Shown piece after piece: positions 1 through 8,244 of a stretch of 64,000 nt of DNA. Position numbers and translations under genes: made by a program. The stretch is from JBBEAM01 sp040882845. GTDB lineage: Bacteria; Pseudomonadota; Alphaproteobacteria; Kiloniellales; DSM-21159. The stretch spans positions 744,001-808,000 of the forward strand of contig JBBEAM010000007.1 of NCBI GenBank assembly GCA_040882845.1. Direction: 5' to 3'. Positions within the stretch are counted from its first letter, which is position 1. Each line of letters opens with the position of its first letter. The notes beneath the pieces were generated by a model that was given only the letters and a program-made list of their open reading frames with translations, searched no databases and had not been told where the DNA came from.

Positions 1-512
1 TCGCCCAGCTCCCAGTCGTAGCAGAGGTTGCCGGGAGCATCGTCATGCATCTGCTCGGCGTCGAGCGCCTTGGCGGTGTCGACATTATGCGGCAGCTCCG
101 CGTAGTCGACTTCGATCAGCTCGGCAGCGTCCTTGGCCTGAGTGTAAGTCTCCGCGATCACCACGGCGACGTGGTCGCCGACGTAGCGCACCTTGTCGCG
201 GGCCAGCGGGAAGTGCGGCGGCGCCTTGTGCGGCTCGCCGTTGCGGTCGGTGACCACCCAGCCGCAGGGCAGGGAGCCGACGTTGTCGGTCTCCAAGTCC
301 TTGCCGGTGAACACGGCGACCACGCCGGGCGCGGATGCCGCGGCCGCGGTGTCGATGCCGTCGATCCTGGCGTGGGGGTAAGGAGAGCGCAGGAAGTAGG
401 CATGGGCCTGCCCCTGGCGGTTGAAATCGTCGGTGTAACGGCCCTTGCCGGTGAGGAAGCGCACGTCTTCCTTGCGCTTGAGGGGCGAGCCGATTCCGGT
501 TCCGTCTGGCAT
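1..512 (-). CDS. coxL: Aerobic CO dehydrogenase-type molybdenum hydroxylase large subunit, N-terminal part
   Basis: The gene is cut by the left window edge, leaving about 170 N-terminal residues. These read as the a/b-hammerhead domain of the xanthine oxidase/CO dehydrogenase large subunit: a start of the type GIGSPLKRKEDVRFLTGKG, then RYTDD, PHARI and YVGDHVAVV segments. In this family the large subunit carries the Mo-pterin cofactor and oxidises CO or an organic substrate. The ATG at 512 has GAGGAG upstream and lies 4 bp after the coxS stop, as expected for co-translated subunits. The active-site loop that separates form I CO dehydrogenase (AYXCSFR) from form II and other hydroxylases (AYRGAGR) lies outside the window, so the substrate cannot be read here. 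Confidence 0.9.
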   Translation of the reverse strand, partial: MPDGTGIGSPLKRKEDVRFLTGKGRYTDDFNRQGQAHAYFLRSPYPHARIDGIDTAAAASAPGVVAVFTGKDLETDNVGSLPCGWVVTDRNGEPHKAPPHFPLARDKVRYVGDHVAVVIAETYTQAKDAAELIEVDYAELPHNVDTAKALDAEQMHDDAPGNLCYDWELG

Positions 513-516
513 CGTC

Positions 517-984
<468 letters not shown>

Positions 985-1163
985 TATCGACCTCCCTGTA
1001 GGTTCCGGGGATTAGACCCGGAGGTTATTGTTTTTTCCGCCCGTAACGGGCTCAGGCCGCAAGTGTGTGTGGAGGGACAGGCGAGGTCAAGGGGATCGGC
1101 GAGGGAGACCGCAGTGGTCGCGAGAAAGTTTTGTGAAAGAGATCGGGCGGTTATGCTTTGTTC
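985..1163 (-). promoter_or_regulatory. coxG-coxS intergenic region with weak promoter-like sequence
   Basis: This gap is larger than the others in the operon. Read on the minus strand it contains TTGACC (1090 to 1085) followed 17 bases later by CACACT, a weak -10 match, so a secondary promoter for coxSL is possible. A small palindrome, GCCCGTAACGGGC, lies at 1039-1051. It is not followed by a T-run in the direction of transcription, so I do not call it a terminator. Confidence 0.2.
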
Positions 1164-1946
1164 TCAAACCACCTCGAAAACGAACAGCAGAATCGCCACC
1201 ACCGCGATCACCATGAAGACCCAGGACACCGGACCGTAGCTGCGGCGCTGCCTGGAGCTGTCCGCGGCCTGGGTGGCAGCATGACTGGCCTCGGCCTTGA
1301 TCGCCGCGCCGCCGTCGCTCTCCGGCGAGGCATGGCCGAGTGCCGCGCCGCGCAATGCGGCCTCCTGCATCTCCTGCCGCTCCCGGGGATTGGGGTTCGC
1401 GGGCTCGTTGCCGGCTCCGGGGTGCTCCTCCGGCTCGATGGAGCCGGACTCTCCCGAATTTTCGGGTGTGGGCTCGCCTCCGGAGCCGCCGCCACCGCCG
1501 CCGGATCCGCCGACTCGCTCGACGAAAGCGGTGAAGAACTGATCGGCCATCTTTTTGGCCGTGCCGTCGATCAGGCGGGACCCGACCTGGGCCAGCTTGC
1601 CGCCGACCTTGGCCTCGACGTCGTAGGCGAGACGGGTGGTTTCCGGTCCTTCCTCGGTCAAATGAACCTTCGCGCCGCCCTTGGCGAAGCCGGCCGCACC
1701 GCCCTTGCCCTCGCCGGAGATGGTGTAGCTTTCCGGCGGGTTCATATCGGACAGGGTCACCTCGCCGTTGAACTTGGCGCTGACCGGGCCGACCTTGGCC
1801 TTCACCTTGGCGGCGAAGGCGTGATCGCCGGTTTTGTCCAGTTCCTCGCAGCCGGGGATACAGGCTTTCAGGACTTCGGGATCGTTCAGGGCTTCCCAGA
1901 CCTTCTGCCGCGGTGCCGGGATGGTGTATTCGCCATTCATCTGCAT
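1164..1946 (-). CDS. coxG: CoxG-type SRPBCC protein with C-terminal membrane anchor
   Basis: The 260 residues divide into three parts. Residues 1-145 form an SRPBCC (polyketide cyclase/CoxG) domain opening with NGEYTIPAPRQKVWEALNDP. A glycine tract follows (about 146-157), then a Pro/Glu/Ala-rich linker to about 237. The last 21 residues (about 240-260) are strongly hydrophobic and end at the C-terminus, a tail anchor. CoxG is known to help recruit Mo-CO dehydrogenase to the membrane, and in some mycobacterial systems to deliver a quinone electron acceptor. The layout fits a tethered adaptor on the cytoplasmic face. ATG 1946 is preceded by AGGGG; an in-frame ATG two codons later is possible. 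It lies 82 bp after livF. Confidence 0.85.
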   Translation of the reverse strand: MQMNGEYTIPAPRQKVWEALNDPEVLKACIPGCEELDKTGDHAFAAKVKAKVGPVSAKFNGEVTLSDMNPPESYTISGEGKGGAAGFAKGGAKVHLTEEGPETTRLAYDVEAKVGGKLAQVGSRLIDGTAKKMADQFFTAFVERVGGSGGGGGGSGGEPTPENSGESGSIEPEEHPGAGNEPANPNPRERQEMQEAALRGAALGHASPESDGGAAIKAEASHAATQAADSSRQRRSYGPVSWVFMVIAVVAILLFVFEVV

Positions 1947-2028
1947 TGGAAATCCCCTGACTGAACTATGTTCTTGCTTCTCGGGCCGGACTGGCGGTCA
2001 GCCGCCGGCTTTGCTCCCTATGTGGGCG

Positions 2029-2889
2029 CTATCCCCCGAGGAACAAGCGCCCGACAGCAGGGTTGTCGAGCAGTTCGTCGCCTGGGCCGGCCATGGCCAG
2101 CTGTCCGGAGACCAGGACATAGCCGATGTCGGCGAACTCCAGACCCTTCTTCGCGTTTTGCTCCACCAGGATGATGGTCTTGTTTTCGCTGTCCCGCAGA
2201 TCGCCGAGAATCTCGAAGACCATGTCGATAAACCGCGGCTCCAAGCCGATCGACGGCTCGTCGACCAGCAGGACTTTCGGGTTCATGATCAAGGCGCGGG
2301 AGATTTCGAGCAGTCGCCGCTCTCCGCCGGAAAGGGTGCCGGCTTTCTGGCCGCGGCGTTCGCCGAGGCGGGGATACTTGTCGAACACCCGCTCGGCCGC
2401 CTGCTTGGCTTCTTGGCTCTTGTTCTTCAGGAAGCCGCCCATCCAGAGATTTTCTTCGACGGTCATCTCTGGGAAGACCGAGTTGTCTTGCAGAATGTAG
2501 GCGACGCCGGCGCTGCTCAGCTTGTCTTTGGAAGTCATGCCAGTGACATCCTGGCCGTCGATGTGGATCGTGCCGCCGAAGATGTTGGTGAAGCCGAAGA
2601 CCGAATGCAGCACGGTCGACTTGCCGGCGCCGTTCGGGCCGATCAGGCAAAGCGACTTGCCTTCGCCGAGCAACAATTCGAAGTCGTGCAAGATCTCCAT
2701 CTTGCCGTAGCCGGCGCGCAGCTTCTCGATCCGCACCAGCGGTTCGCCTCCGGCGAGTTCACGAAGCTGCTCGGCCGTCGGGCGATCCTGTGCCAGCTCA
2801 GCCGCTTCACGCGCGACATCCTCGACCGAAATCACCGACTTGGTGTCGCCGTAGCCGCTGGACTGCCTGCCGCTGTCGTCGTCTGCCAT
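2029..2889 (-). CDS. livF: Branched-chain amino acid-type ABC transporter ATPase (LivF)
   Basis: ATPase subunit of a HAAT-family importer. Walker A GPNGAGKST is at residues 84-92, the LSGGE signature at 186-190 and Walker B VLLVDEP at 206-212. At 286 residues it is about 50 longer than typical LivF (about 235); the surplus is a charged N-terminal extension ahead of the ABC fold. Its ATG overlaps the livG stop (ATGA), and livF is the last transporter gene before coxG. The true substrate need not be Leu/Ile/Val, since this family also imports amides, urea and aromatic acids. Confidence 0.9.
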   Translation of the reverse strand: MADDDSGRQSSGYGDTKSVISVEDVAREAAELAQDRPTAEQLRELAGGEPLVRIEKLRAGYGKMEILHDFELLLGEGKSLCLIGPNGAGKSTVLHSVFGFTNIFGGTIHIDGQDVTGMTSKDKLSSAGVAYILQDNSVFPEMTVEENLWMGGFLKNKSQEAKQAAERVFDKYPRLGERRGQKAGTLSGGERRLLEISRALIMNPKVLLVDEPSIGLEPRFIDMVFEILGDLRDSENKTIILVEQNAKKGLEFADIGYVLVSGQLAMAGPGDELLDNPAVGRLFLGG

Positions 2890-3632
2890 CAGCTGGCTCC
2901 CAGGTAGGCGTCGACCACGCGCTGGTCGTTTCGAACGTCTTCCGGCAGACCTTCGGCGAGAAGTTGGCCGTGGGCGAGGCAGTAGATGCGCTGCGCCAGA
3001 TTCATCACGACGCGCATGTTGTGCTCGATCACCAGCAGGGTGATGCCGAGGTCGCTGTTCGCTCTTTCTAGCCGTTCGAGCAGGCCGTTGATCAGGGTCG
3101 GATTGATACCGGCTGTCGGCTCGTCGAGCAGCAGCATCTTCGGCTCGTTCATCAGCGCCATGGCGAATTCGAGTAGTTTCTGCTGACCGAAGGACAGGCT
3201 GCCGGCCATCAGATGACGCTTCTGATAGAGGCCGACGAACTCGAGCAGCTCTTCGGCGCGTTCGGTCGCCTCGGGCGGAAAGCGACGGAGGATATCGAAG
3301 ATACTCTCATTGCGGTGCGGCAGGCTGATCAGCATGTTCTGTACACAGGTCAGCTTGCTGTAGATACGGGTCTGCTGGAAGGTCCGCAGCATCCCGAGAC
3401 GGGCGATCTGAGAGACCTGCAGCTTCGAGATCTCTTCTCCTTCGAAGCGCACCGAACCGGCATCGATCGGATGGTAGCCAACGATCGAGTTGAACAGCGT
3501 GGTCTTGCCCGATCCATTGGGCCCGATCAGGCCTACGATTTCGCCCTGTCGGACCTCGATCGAGATGTTCTGATTGGCGTGGATGCCGCCAAAACTCTTG
3601 GAGACCTCCTGAACCTCTAGAAGTGCCGTCAT
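2889..3632 (-). CDS. livG: Branched-chain amino acid-type ABC transporter ATPase (LivG)
   Basis: The 247-residue second ATPase of the importer has Walker A GPNGSGKT at 37-44, a signature of the form LSFGQQ (146-151), Walker B MLLLDEP (166-172) and an H-loop His in VIEH. The start is ATG 3632, which overlaps the livM stop by four bases. An open frame continues much further upstream but lies over livM and does not encode a credible N-terminus. It pairs with LivF under the LivHM permease. Confidence 0.93.
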   Translation of the reverse strand: MTALLEVQEVSKSFGGIHANQNISIEVRQGEIVGLIGPNGSGKTTLFNSIVGYHPIDAGSVRFEGEEISKLQVSQIARLGMLRTFQQTRIYSKLTCVQNMLISLPHRNESIFDILRRFPPEATERAEELLEFVGLYQKRHLMAGSLSFGQQKLLEFAMALMNEPKMLLLDEPTAGINPTLINGLLERLERANSDLGITLLVIEHNMRVVMNLAQRIYCLAHGQLLAEGLPEDVRNDQRVVDAYLGAS

Positions 3633-4699
3633 TCGCCGCGTCCCTCGTTTGCCGCGGCTTCGCCGCCCTCGACCCGGTGGCCGAAGAATTCGGGATAGCG
3701 TTCGCGCGCCCAGCCGAGGATGCCGAGCGGGAAGAACACTACGATGATCACGATCAGCAGGCCCATGGCGACGCGCTGCCAACCCAGCAGGTAGGTCCAG
3801 AACAGCTCCTGGGTGATATGAAAGACGACTGCGCCGAGCACCGGACCCCACAGCGTCCCCTTGCCGCCGAGGATGGTCATCAGGATCATCCAGATACCGA
3901 AGGTGATGCCGGAAAAGGCGACGTCCCGAGCGTCGATGAAGCCGACCAGATTGCCGACGATGCCGCCTGCGATACCCGTAAAGATGGCCGAGATGCACCA
4001 GGCCACGGTCTTGTAGCGGGTGGTATGCACACCCATGGCTTCGGCCTTGTCCTCGTCGTCGCGGATAGCGTTCAGCGCCAGTCCGAAGCGGCCGGCGTAG
4101 AAGCGGCGGAGCATGAGGAAAGTCAGGGCGGCGGCGATGAATGCGGCGTAGTAGAAAAAGATTTCGCGTGAGCCGAGCCCGCCCGGGAACAGCGGCGTGA
4201 CCATACCGGATCCCGCGCCGACCCACTCCCAGCCGGCGAAGATCTCGGCGAAGGCGATGCCGAGGCCCAGAGTGCCGATGGCGAAATAGTGGCCGCGCAG
4301 CCGCAGCAGGCCGGAGCCCATGATTGCCGCGACGATTAAGGCCATCACCGCGGCGGCCAGGAGGCCGAGACCGAGGCCGAGAAAATACTCGAAACTGGTC
4401 AGTTGGAGGGCGGCGGCGCCCTGCGCTGCATTGTAGTCGGAAACGTTCATGAACAGGCCGACCTGCAGCACTGCCGTGGTGTACATGCCGACGCCGAAGA
4501 AGATGACGTTGCCAAAGGAGTTGTAGCCCATCTGGCCGCCCATGACGTTCCAGCTCTGAGCGATCACCACCATGATCCAAAGCATGGCGAGCTGGGTTGT
4601 GTACGCGGGCACGACGAAGGGTGCAAAGAGCGCGACGAGCAGGATGGCCCCTTCCAGGAGTCCCCTGCGGCGCCAGAGTGGGGTGGTCGCCTCGCTCAT
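3629..4699 (-). CDS. livM: Branched-chain amino acid-type ABC permease (LivM)
   Basis: This polytopic membrane protein of 356 residues has repeated hydrophobic segments and the LivM hallmarks LRLRGHYFAIGTLGLG and the conserved loop around NAIRDDEDKAEAMGV, the ATPase-contact region. It forms the heteromeric permease with LivH. The start overlaps the livH stop and the end overlaps livG, so translation is coupled throughout. Confidence 0.93.
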   Translation of the reverse strand: MSEATTPLWRRRGLLEGAILLVALFAPFVVPAYTTQLAMLWIMVVIAQSWNVMGGQMGYNSFGNVIFFGVGMYTTAVLQVGLFMNVSDYNAAQGAAALQLTSFEYFLGLGLGLLAAAVMALIVAAIMGSGLLRLRGHYFAIGTLGLGIAFAEIFAGWEWVGAGSGMVTPLFPGGLGSREIFFYYAAFIAAALTFLMLRRFYAGRFGLALNAIRDDEDKAEAMGVHTTRYKTVAWCISAIFTGIAGGIVGNLVGFIDARDVAFSGITFGIWMILMTILGGKGTLWGPVLGAVVFHITQELFWTYLLGWQRVAMGLLIVIIVVFFPLGILGWARERYPEFFGHRVEGGEAAANEGRGE

Positions 4700-5598
4700 C
4701 GCAGCGCCTTCCGCTGACGGCCGAGCAGTATGCTGCGCCAGACCAGAATGAACACCAACAGCAGAAAGACGAAGGCAAGCTGATATTCGGCCCCCAGAAT
4801 GAAGCCGGCGAATTGCTCGGCGGCGCCAAGACCGAAGGCCGCGGCGATCACGCCTGGCAGGTTGCCGAGGCCGGCGACCACGACAATTGTGAAAGAGCGA
4901 ACGGTATAGGCCAAGCCCTGGAAAGGATGGATTGTCAGCGCCATCACCACCAGAGATCCGGCGGCGCCGCAGATGCCGGCGTTGAGGGCGTAGGTCGTGG
5001 CGTAGACCTTGTCGGTGTCGATCCCAAGGATGCGGGCGGCGCGCGCATTCTGTGCAGTGGCGCGGATCGCCTGGCCCATGCGCGAGTAGCGCATGAAGAG
5101 GGTGACCAGGACCGCGATCAGTACCGCGATCACGAAGGCGACGACCATGATCTGCGAAATCGTCACCGAGCGGTCGAGGATGAACCAGGTTCCGAGGCCG
5201 GTTTCCAGGACCCGGACGTTGGCGCCGAAAATCTCGTTCATCAGCTGCTGGAGCAGGATCGACAAGCCGAAGGTCGCGAGCAGAGAAGTAAAGAGGTCGC
5301 GGTCGACGATCCTGAAGATGATCGTCTTGTATATGGCGTAGCCGATCAGGAAAAGTACGGCGAAGGCCACCGGAATGCCGAGGAAGGGATTGAGCCCTAC
5401 CTGCACTGCGGTCAAGGCGATGAATCCGCCGAGGATGACGAATTCGCCCTGAACGACGTTGATGATGTTCATCACGCCCCAGACCAGCGCCATGCCATAG
5501 GCCGCCAGGGCGAAGATCGCCCCGATCAGTACGCCGGCAATTAGCAACTGGACCGCGAACTGCGGCGCAACGATCAGAATCTCAAGATTATCGAGCAT
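4696..5598 (-). CDS. livH: Branched-chain amino acid-type ABC permease (LivH)
   Basis: The 300-residue membrane protein has about eight hydrophobic segments and the LivH signature regions YGMALVWGVMNIINVVQGEF near the N-terminus and MGQAIRATAQNARAARILGI, the cytoplasmic coupling loop. It follows livK after a 111-bp gap that holds a large hairpin, and it overlaps livM by four bases. Confidence 0.93.
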   Translation of the reverse strand: MLDNLEILIVAPQFAVQLLIAGVLIGAIFALAAYGMALVWGVMNIINVVQGEFVILGGFIALTAVQVGLNPFLGIPVAFAVLFLIGYAIYKTIIFRIVDRDLFTSLLATFGLSILLQQLMNEIFGANVRVLETGLGTWFILDRSVTISQIMVVAFVIAVLIAVLVTLFMRYSRMGQAIRATAQNARAARILGIDTDKVYATTYALNAGICGAAGSLVVMALTIHPFQGLAYTVRSFTIVVVAGLGNLPGVIAAAFGLGAAEQFAGFILGAEYQLAFVFLLLVFILVWRSILLGRQRKALR

Positions 5599-5640
5599 GC
5601 CCTATCCTGTCCCCCGTAAGGACTGCGCGTCCAAACGGCG

Positions 5641-5680
5641 CCGCCCTCCACCCCAGGCGATGTGCCTGGGAGGACGGCGG
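5641..5680 (-). terminator. Hairpin between livK and livH, probable attenuation or processing site
   Basis: An imperfect GC-rich inverted repeat pairs CCGCC..CAGGC with GCCTGGG..GGCGG around a short loop. It lies just after the binding-protein gene. No T-run follows on the minus strand, so a classical intrinsic terminator is unlikely. A hairpin in this position commonly stabilises the upstream mRNA so that the binding protein is made in excess over the permease. Confidence 0.5.
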
Positions 5681-5709
5681 ACACTTCCGTTTACTTGCCT
5701 GCGAGAGGT

Positions 5710-6957
5710 TTACCGCTCGCTCCAGCTCGGACGGGGATGGAGAATCTCCGAGGAAGCCCACTCCAGGGGGGCGACCACGCGATACTCGCCGTCCTGGACC
5801 TGGAACAGGACCATCGGCTTGGCGATATTCTTCCCGGTCTCATCGAACTTGATGTTGCCGTAGAAGGTTTGCATGTCGGTTGCCGCCAGTGCATCTCGCA
5901 CCGCCTTGGGATCCAGCGAGCCGGCACGCTCCATCGCGTCCGCGAAAACCTGGACCGATGCGGTGGATTCCGCGGCCTGATAGGGCGGCGCATAGCCGTA
6001 AACCGCCTCGAAGTCGGCGGCGTAGTCACTGGCCGAACCGAAAAGCTCGTCGGAATAGCTCAGCGACGGGGCCCACTGCGAAGCGCAGAGCGTATACTCG
6101 GCGGCATCGCCGAACATGCCGATGACGTCAGCCGAATCGCAGTGCGTCATGGCCAGCATCGGTACGTCGATCTGCATTTCCTGAATCTGACGGATTGCCA
6201 GGGCAGCGCCCTTGGCGTGGCCGGAGACCACCAGGATATCGGGCTTCAGGGCACGGACCTTGGTCAAGGTCGCCGCCATGTCGTTCAACTCGGGCGGAAG
6301 CTGATCGTCGATCACCACTTCGATGTCGTACTTCTCGGCGTCGGCCAGCACGCCGGCACGCACGTCCTGAGAGAAAGGATCGTTTTCAAATGCGCCTGCG
6401 AGAGTCAGATCGGAGGGATCGCGGCCTTCTTTTTTCGCCAATTCGGCCGCCAGCGTCACGGCGCTGGTCAGATACTGCTCGGAGGTCGACAGCACCGCGA
6501 AGAGGTACTTGTAGCCTTGGGTGAAGAGCGACCGGGCGGCGCCGTTCCCCTCGACCATGGGAATCTGATACTTCTCGGTGACCGGCGCGATTGCCTTGGT
6601 GAGACCAGAGGAATAGGGGCCAAGCAGAAACTTGACGCCATCCTGGCTGATCAGGCGCTCGGCCAGCTGTGCGCCGCGGGCGGGCGTGGATTCGTCGTCG
6701 TAGTAGACGATTTCCAGCTCATAAGTCTTGTCGCCGACCTTGACCCCGCCGCGCTCGTTGATGCGCTCGACCGCGAGATCGTAGCCGGCCTTGGTGTGCT
6801 CGCCGTTGGTCGAATACTTTCCGGTCAGCGAGATCGCCGAGCCGAGCGTGATTTTGTCCTGTGCTTGGGCGCCGACCGCGGCGACGGTGAGCCCGGCAGC
6901 GATCAGTACGCCTCCTGCGGCGTGACGCAGGACTCCTGTGCGGATGTGTGATGACAT
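5710..6957 (-). CDS. livK: HAAT-family ABC transporter periplasmic substrate-binding protein
   Basis: The 415-residue protein has a signal peptide (hydrophobic stretch to about 33, ending in AQA) and then a type I periplasmic-binding fold: KITLGSAISLTGKYSTNG, the inserted AGYDLAVERINERGG segment and the LLGPYSSG loop. It should capture the substrate in the periplasm for LivHMGF. It is the first gene of the unit, with a GGGAGG ribosome site before ATG 6957. The substrate is not evident; aromatic-acid or amide binders share this fold. Linkage to coxGSL suggests that the imported compound may feed the hydroxylase (inference). Confidence 0.88.
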   Translation of the reverse strand: MSSHIRTGVLRHAAGGVLIAAGLTVAAVGAQAQDKITLGSAISLTGKYSTNGEHTKAGYDLAVERINERGGVKVGDKTYELEIVYYDDESTPARGAQLAERLISQDGVKFLLGPYSSGLTKAIAPVTEKYQIPMVEGNGAARSLFTQGYKYLFAVLSTSEQYLTSAVTLAAELAKKEGRDPSDLTLAGAFENDPFSQDVRAGVLADAEKYDIEVVIDDQLPPELNDMAATLTKVRALKPDILVVSGHAKGAALAIRQIQEMQIDVPMLAMTHCDSADVIGMFGDAAEYTLCASQWAPSLSYSDELFGSASDYAADFEAVYGYAPPYQAAESTASVQVFADAMERAGSLDPKAVRDALAATDMQTFYGNIKFDETGKNIAKPMVLFQVQDGEYRVVAPLEWASSEILHPRPSWSER

Positions 6958-7059
6958 CTCTGACTATACCTCCCTGAGTTTTCAGGACGCGGCGCCTTTT
7001 TGGCTTGTTGCGTCCGATCTTTATTCACTCAGGGTAGGACGGTGCCAGCGAGGGTGCAA
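6958..7059 (-). promoter_or_regulatory. Probable promoter and leader of the liv-cox operon
   Basis: This 102-bp gap separates mrpG (ending at 7060) from livK. On the minus strand a TTGCAC box, beginning inside the very end of mrpG or just past it, is followed 17 bases later by TACCCT, a partial sigma-70 match. The ribosome site GGGAGG lies directly before livK. No operator repeat was recognised. Confidence 0.3.
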
Positions 7060-7464
7060 CTACCTTTGGGCAGGATCCTCATTCAATGGCGGCGTAAGGA
7101 CGGCATCCCTTTTCGGCGCATCGAAGTTCGCCCAGCCGCAGTCCCGTTCGGTCCGCGGCAGGGCTTCCGGCTGCGCCCGGTGAAGCAGATAGGCCTTGGC
7201 GATGAAGTTGGCGGTGATCGGAGCCGTCAGGAAGAGGAACAGGGAAATCAGCAGCTCGTGGAAGGAAAATGCGCCCTCGATGACCGCGAAGTAGAGCATC
7301 GAGGCGATCAGCACACTGCCGACACCGAGGGTGGTTGCCTTGGTCGGGGCGTGCAGCCGGGTCATCGGGTCCCCCAGCTTGATCAATCCGAAGGAGCCCA
7401 CCAGGGCGAAGAATCCGCCGACGACCAGCAAGGCCGAGATTAGGACTTCGACGAGGAGTATCAT
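7060..7464 (-). CDS. mrpG: Mrp/Pha Na+(K+)/H+ antiporter subunit G
   Basis: The 134-residue protein has three hydrophobic segments and the MrpG signature GLIKLGDPMTRLHAPTKATTLG, followed by a polar C-terminal tail (about 95-134). It is a small membrane subunit needed for assembly and activity of the Mrp complex. It is the last gene of the mrpABCDEFG run, 8 bp after mrpF. Confidence 0.92.
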   Translation of the reverse strand: MILLVEVLISALLVVGGFFALVGSFGLIKLGDPMTRLHAPTKATTLGVGSVLIASMLYFAVIEGAFSFHELLISLFLFLTAPITANFIAKAYLLHRAQPEALPRTERDCGWANFDAPKRDAVLTPPLNEDPAQR

Positions 7465-7472
7465 GTGCCAGC

Positions 7473-7742
7473 CTATTCGATGATGTCGCCGCGCAGAATG
7501 AATCTGCAGTAGGCGACCGTGGAAACGAAGCCGACCATGGCGAACAGCAGCGAGGCCTCGAAATAGATCGTTGTTCCTTCGAACATGCCGTAGAGGACGA
7601 GCAGCGCGATGGAGTTGATCACCATGGTGTCGAGCGCCAGGATCCGGTCCACGATCAGCGGGCCGATCCAGAGGCGGTAAAGGTTGAACAGCAGCGCCAG
7701 GCCGAAGCAGCCGAAGCAGAACATCAGGGCATAGGCGATCAT
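7473..7742 (-). CDS. mrpF: Mrp/Pha antiporter subunit F
   Basis: The 89-residue protein has three predicted membrane helices and the conserved core GPLIVDRILALDTM, which marks MrpF/PhaF. The start at ATG 7742 overlaps the mrpE stop by four bases. A longer open frame upstream lies over mrpE and is not used. Confidence 0.92.
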   Translation of the reverse strand: MIAYALMFCFGCFGLALLFNLYRLWIGPLIVDRILALDTMVINSIALLVLYGMFEGTTIYFEASLLFAMVGFVSTVAYCRFILRGDIIE

Positions 7743-8230
7743 TCGAAGATCTCCTTCAGTCTGCGCTCGTAGCGCTGTTTGATGGTGTCGCGCAGCTCGT
7801 CCGAATTCGGCGCGTCGAGATGGTGAACCAGCAGACTGCGGCCATCGGCCGAAAGGTCGCTCGACACCGTGCCGGGCGTCATCGTGATGGTCCCGGCGAG
7901 AACGGTGATGGCCTCCGGCGTGCGCAGATCGAGCGGCACGGCGACGAAGCCCGACTTCATCGCGCTGTTGCGTTTGAAAAGTATGGTTTTGGCGACCACC
8001 ACGTTGGCGATGACGATGTCGAGCAGAACCACGAGGATGTACTCGACGATCATCAAGGGATTGCGCAGACGTGGCCGATTCGGCCAGTAGGCCGCTGTGT
8101 ACAGCGGGATCAGCAGCCCGAGGATCAGTCCCAGCAGCAGCCCGCCGAGCGAGACGCTGTTGAGCAGCATGATCCACACCGCCGTCAGCAGCAGCGTCAG
8201 CAGCGGGTGGGGGAGCAGTTTTCGCAGCAT
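7739..8230 (-). CDS. mrpE: Mrp/Pha antiporter subunit E
   Basis: The 163-residue protein has two N-terminal hydrophobic segments, the middle motif IVEYILVVLLDIVIANVVVA and the soluble C-terminal region with TITMTPGTVSSDLS, all typical of MrpE. ATG 8230 was chosen because it starts the conserved N-terminus and has GGGAAG and AGGAG upstream. The open frame further upstream is a shadow of mrpD. Confidence 0.92.
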   Translation of the reverse strand: MLRKLLPHPLLTLLLTAVWIMLLNSVSLGGLLLGLILGLLIPLYTAAYWPNRPRLRNPLMIVEYILVVLLDIVIANVVVAKTILFKRNSAMKSGFVAVPLDLRTPEAITVLAGTITMTPGTVSSDLSADGRSLLVHHLDAPNSDELRDTIKQRYERRLKEIFE

Positions 8231-8244
8231 CTCCTGTCTTCCCT

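Noticed and set aside
1039..1051. Palindrome GCCCGTAACGGGC as a terminator after coxG
   Set aside because: The stem is short and an A-run, not a T-run, follows on the minus strand.
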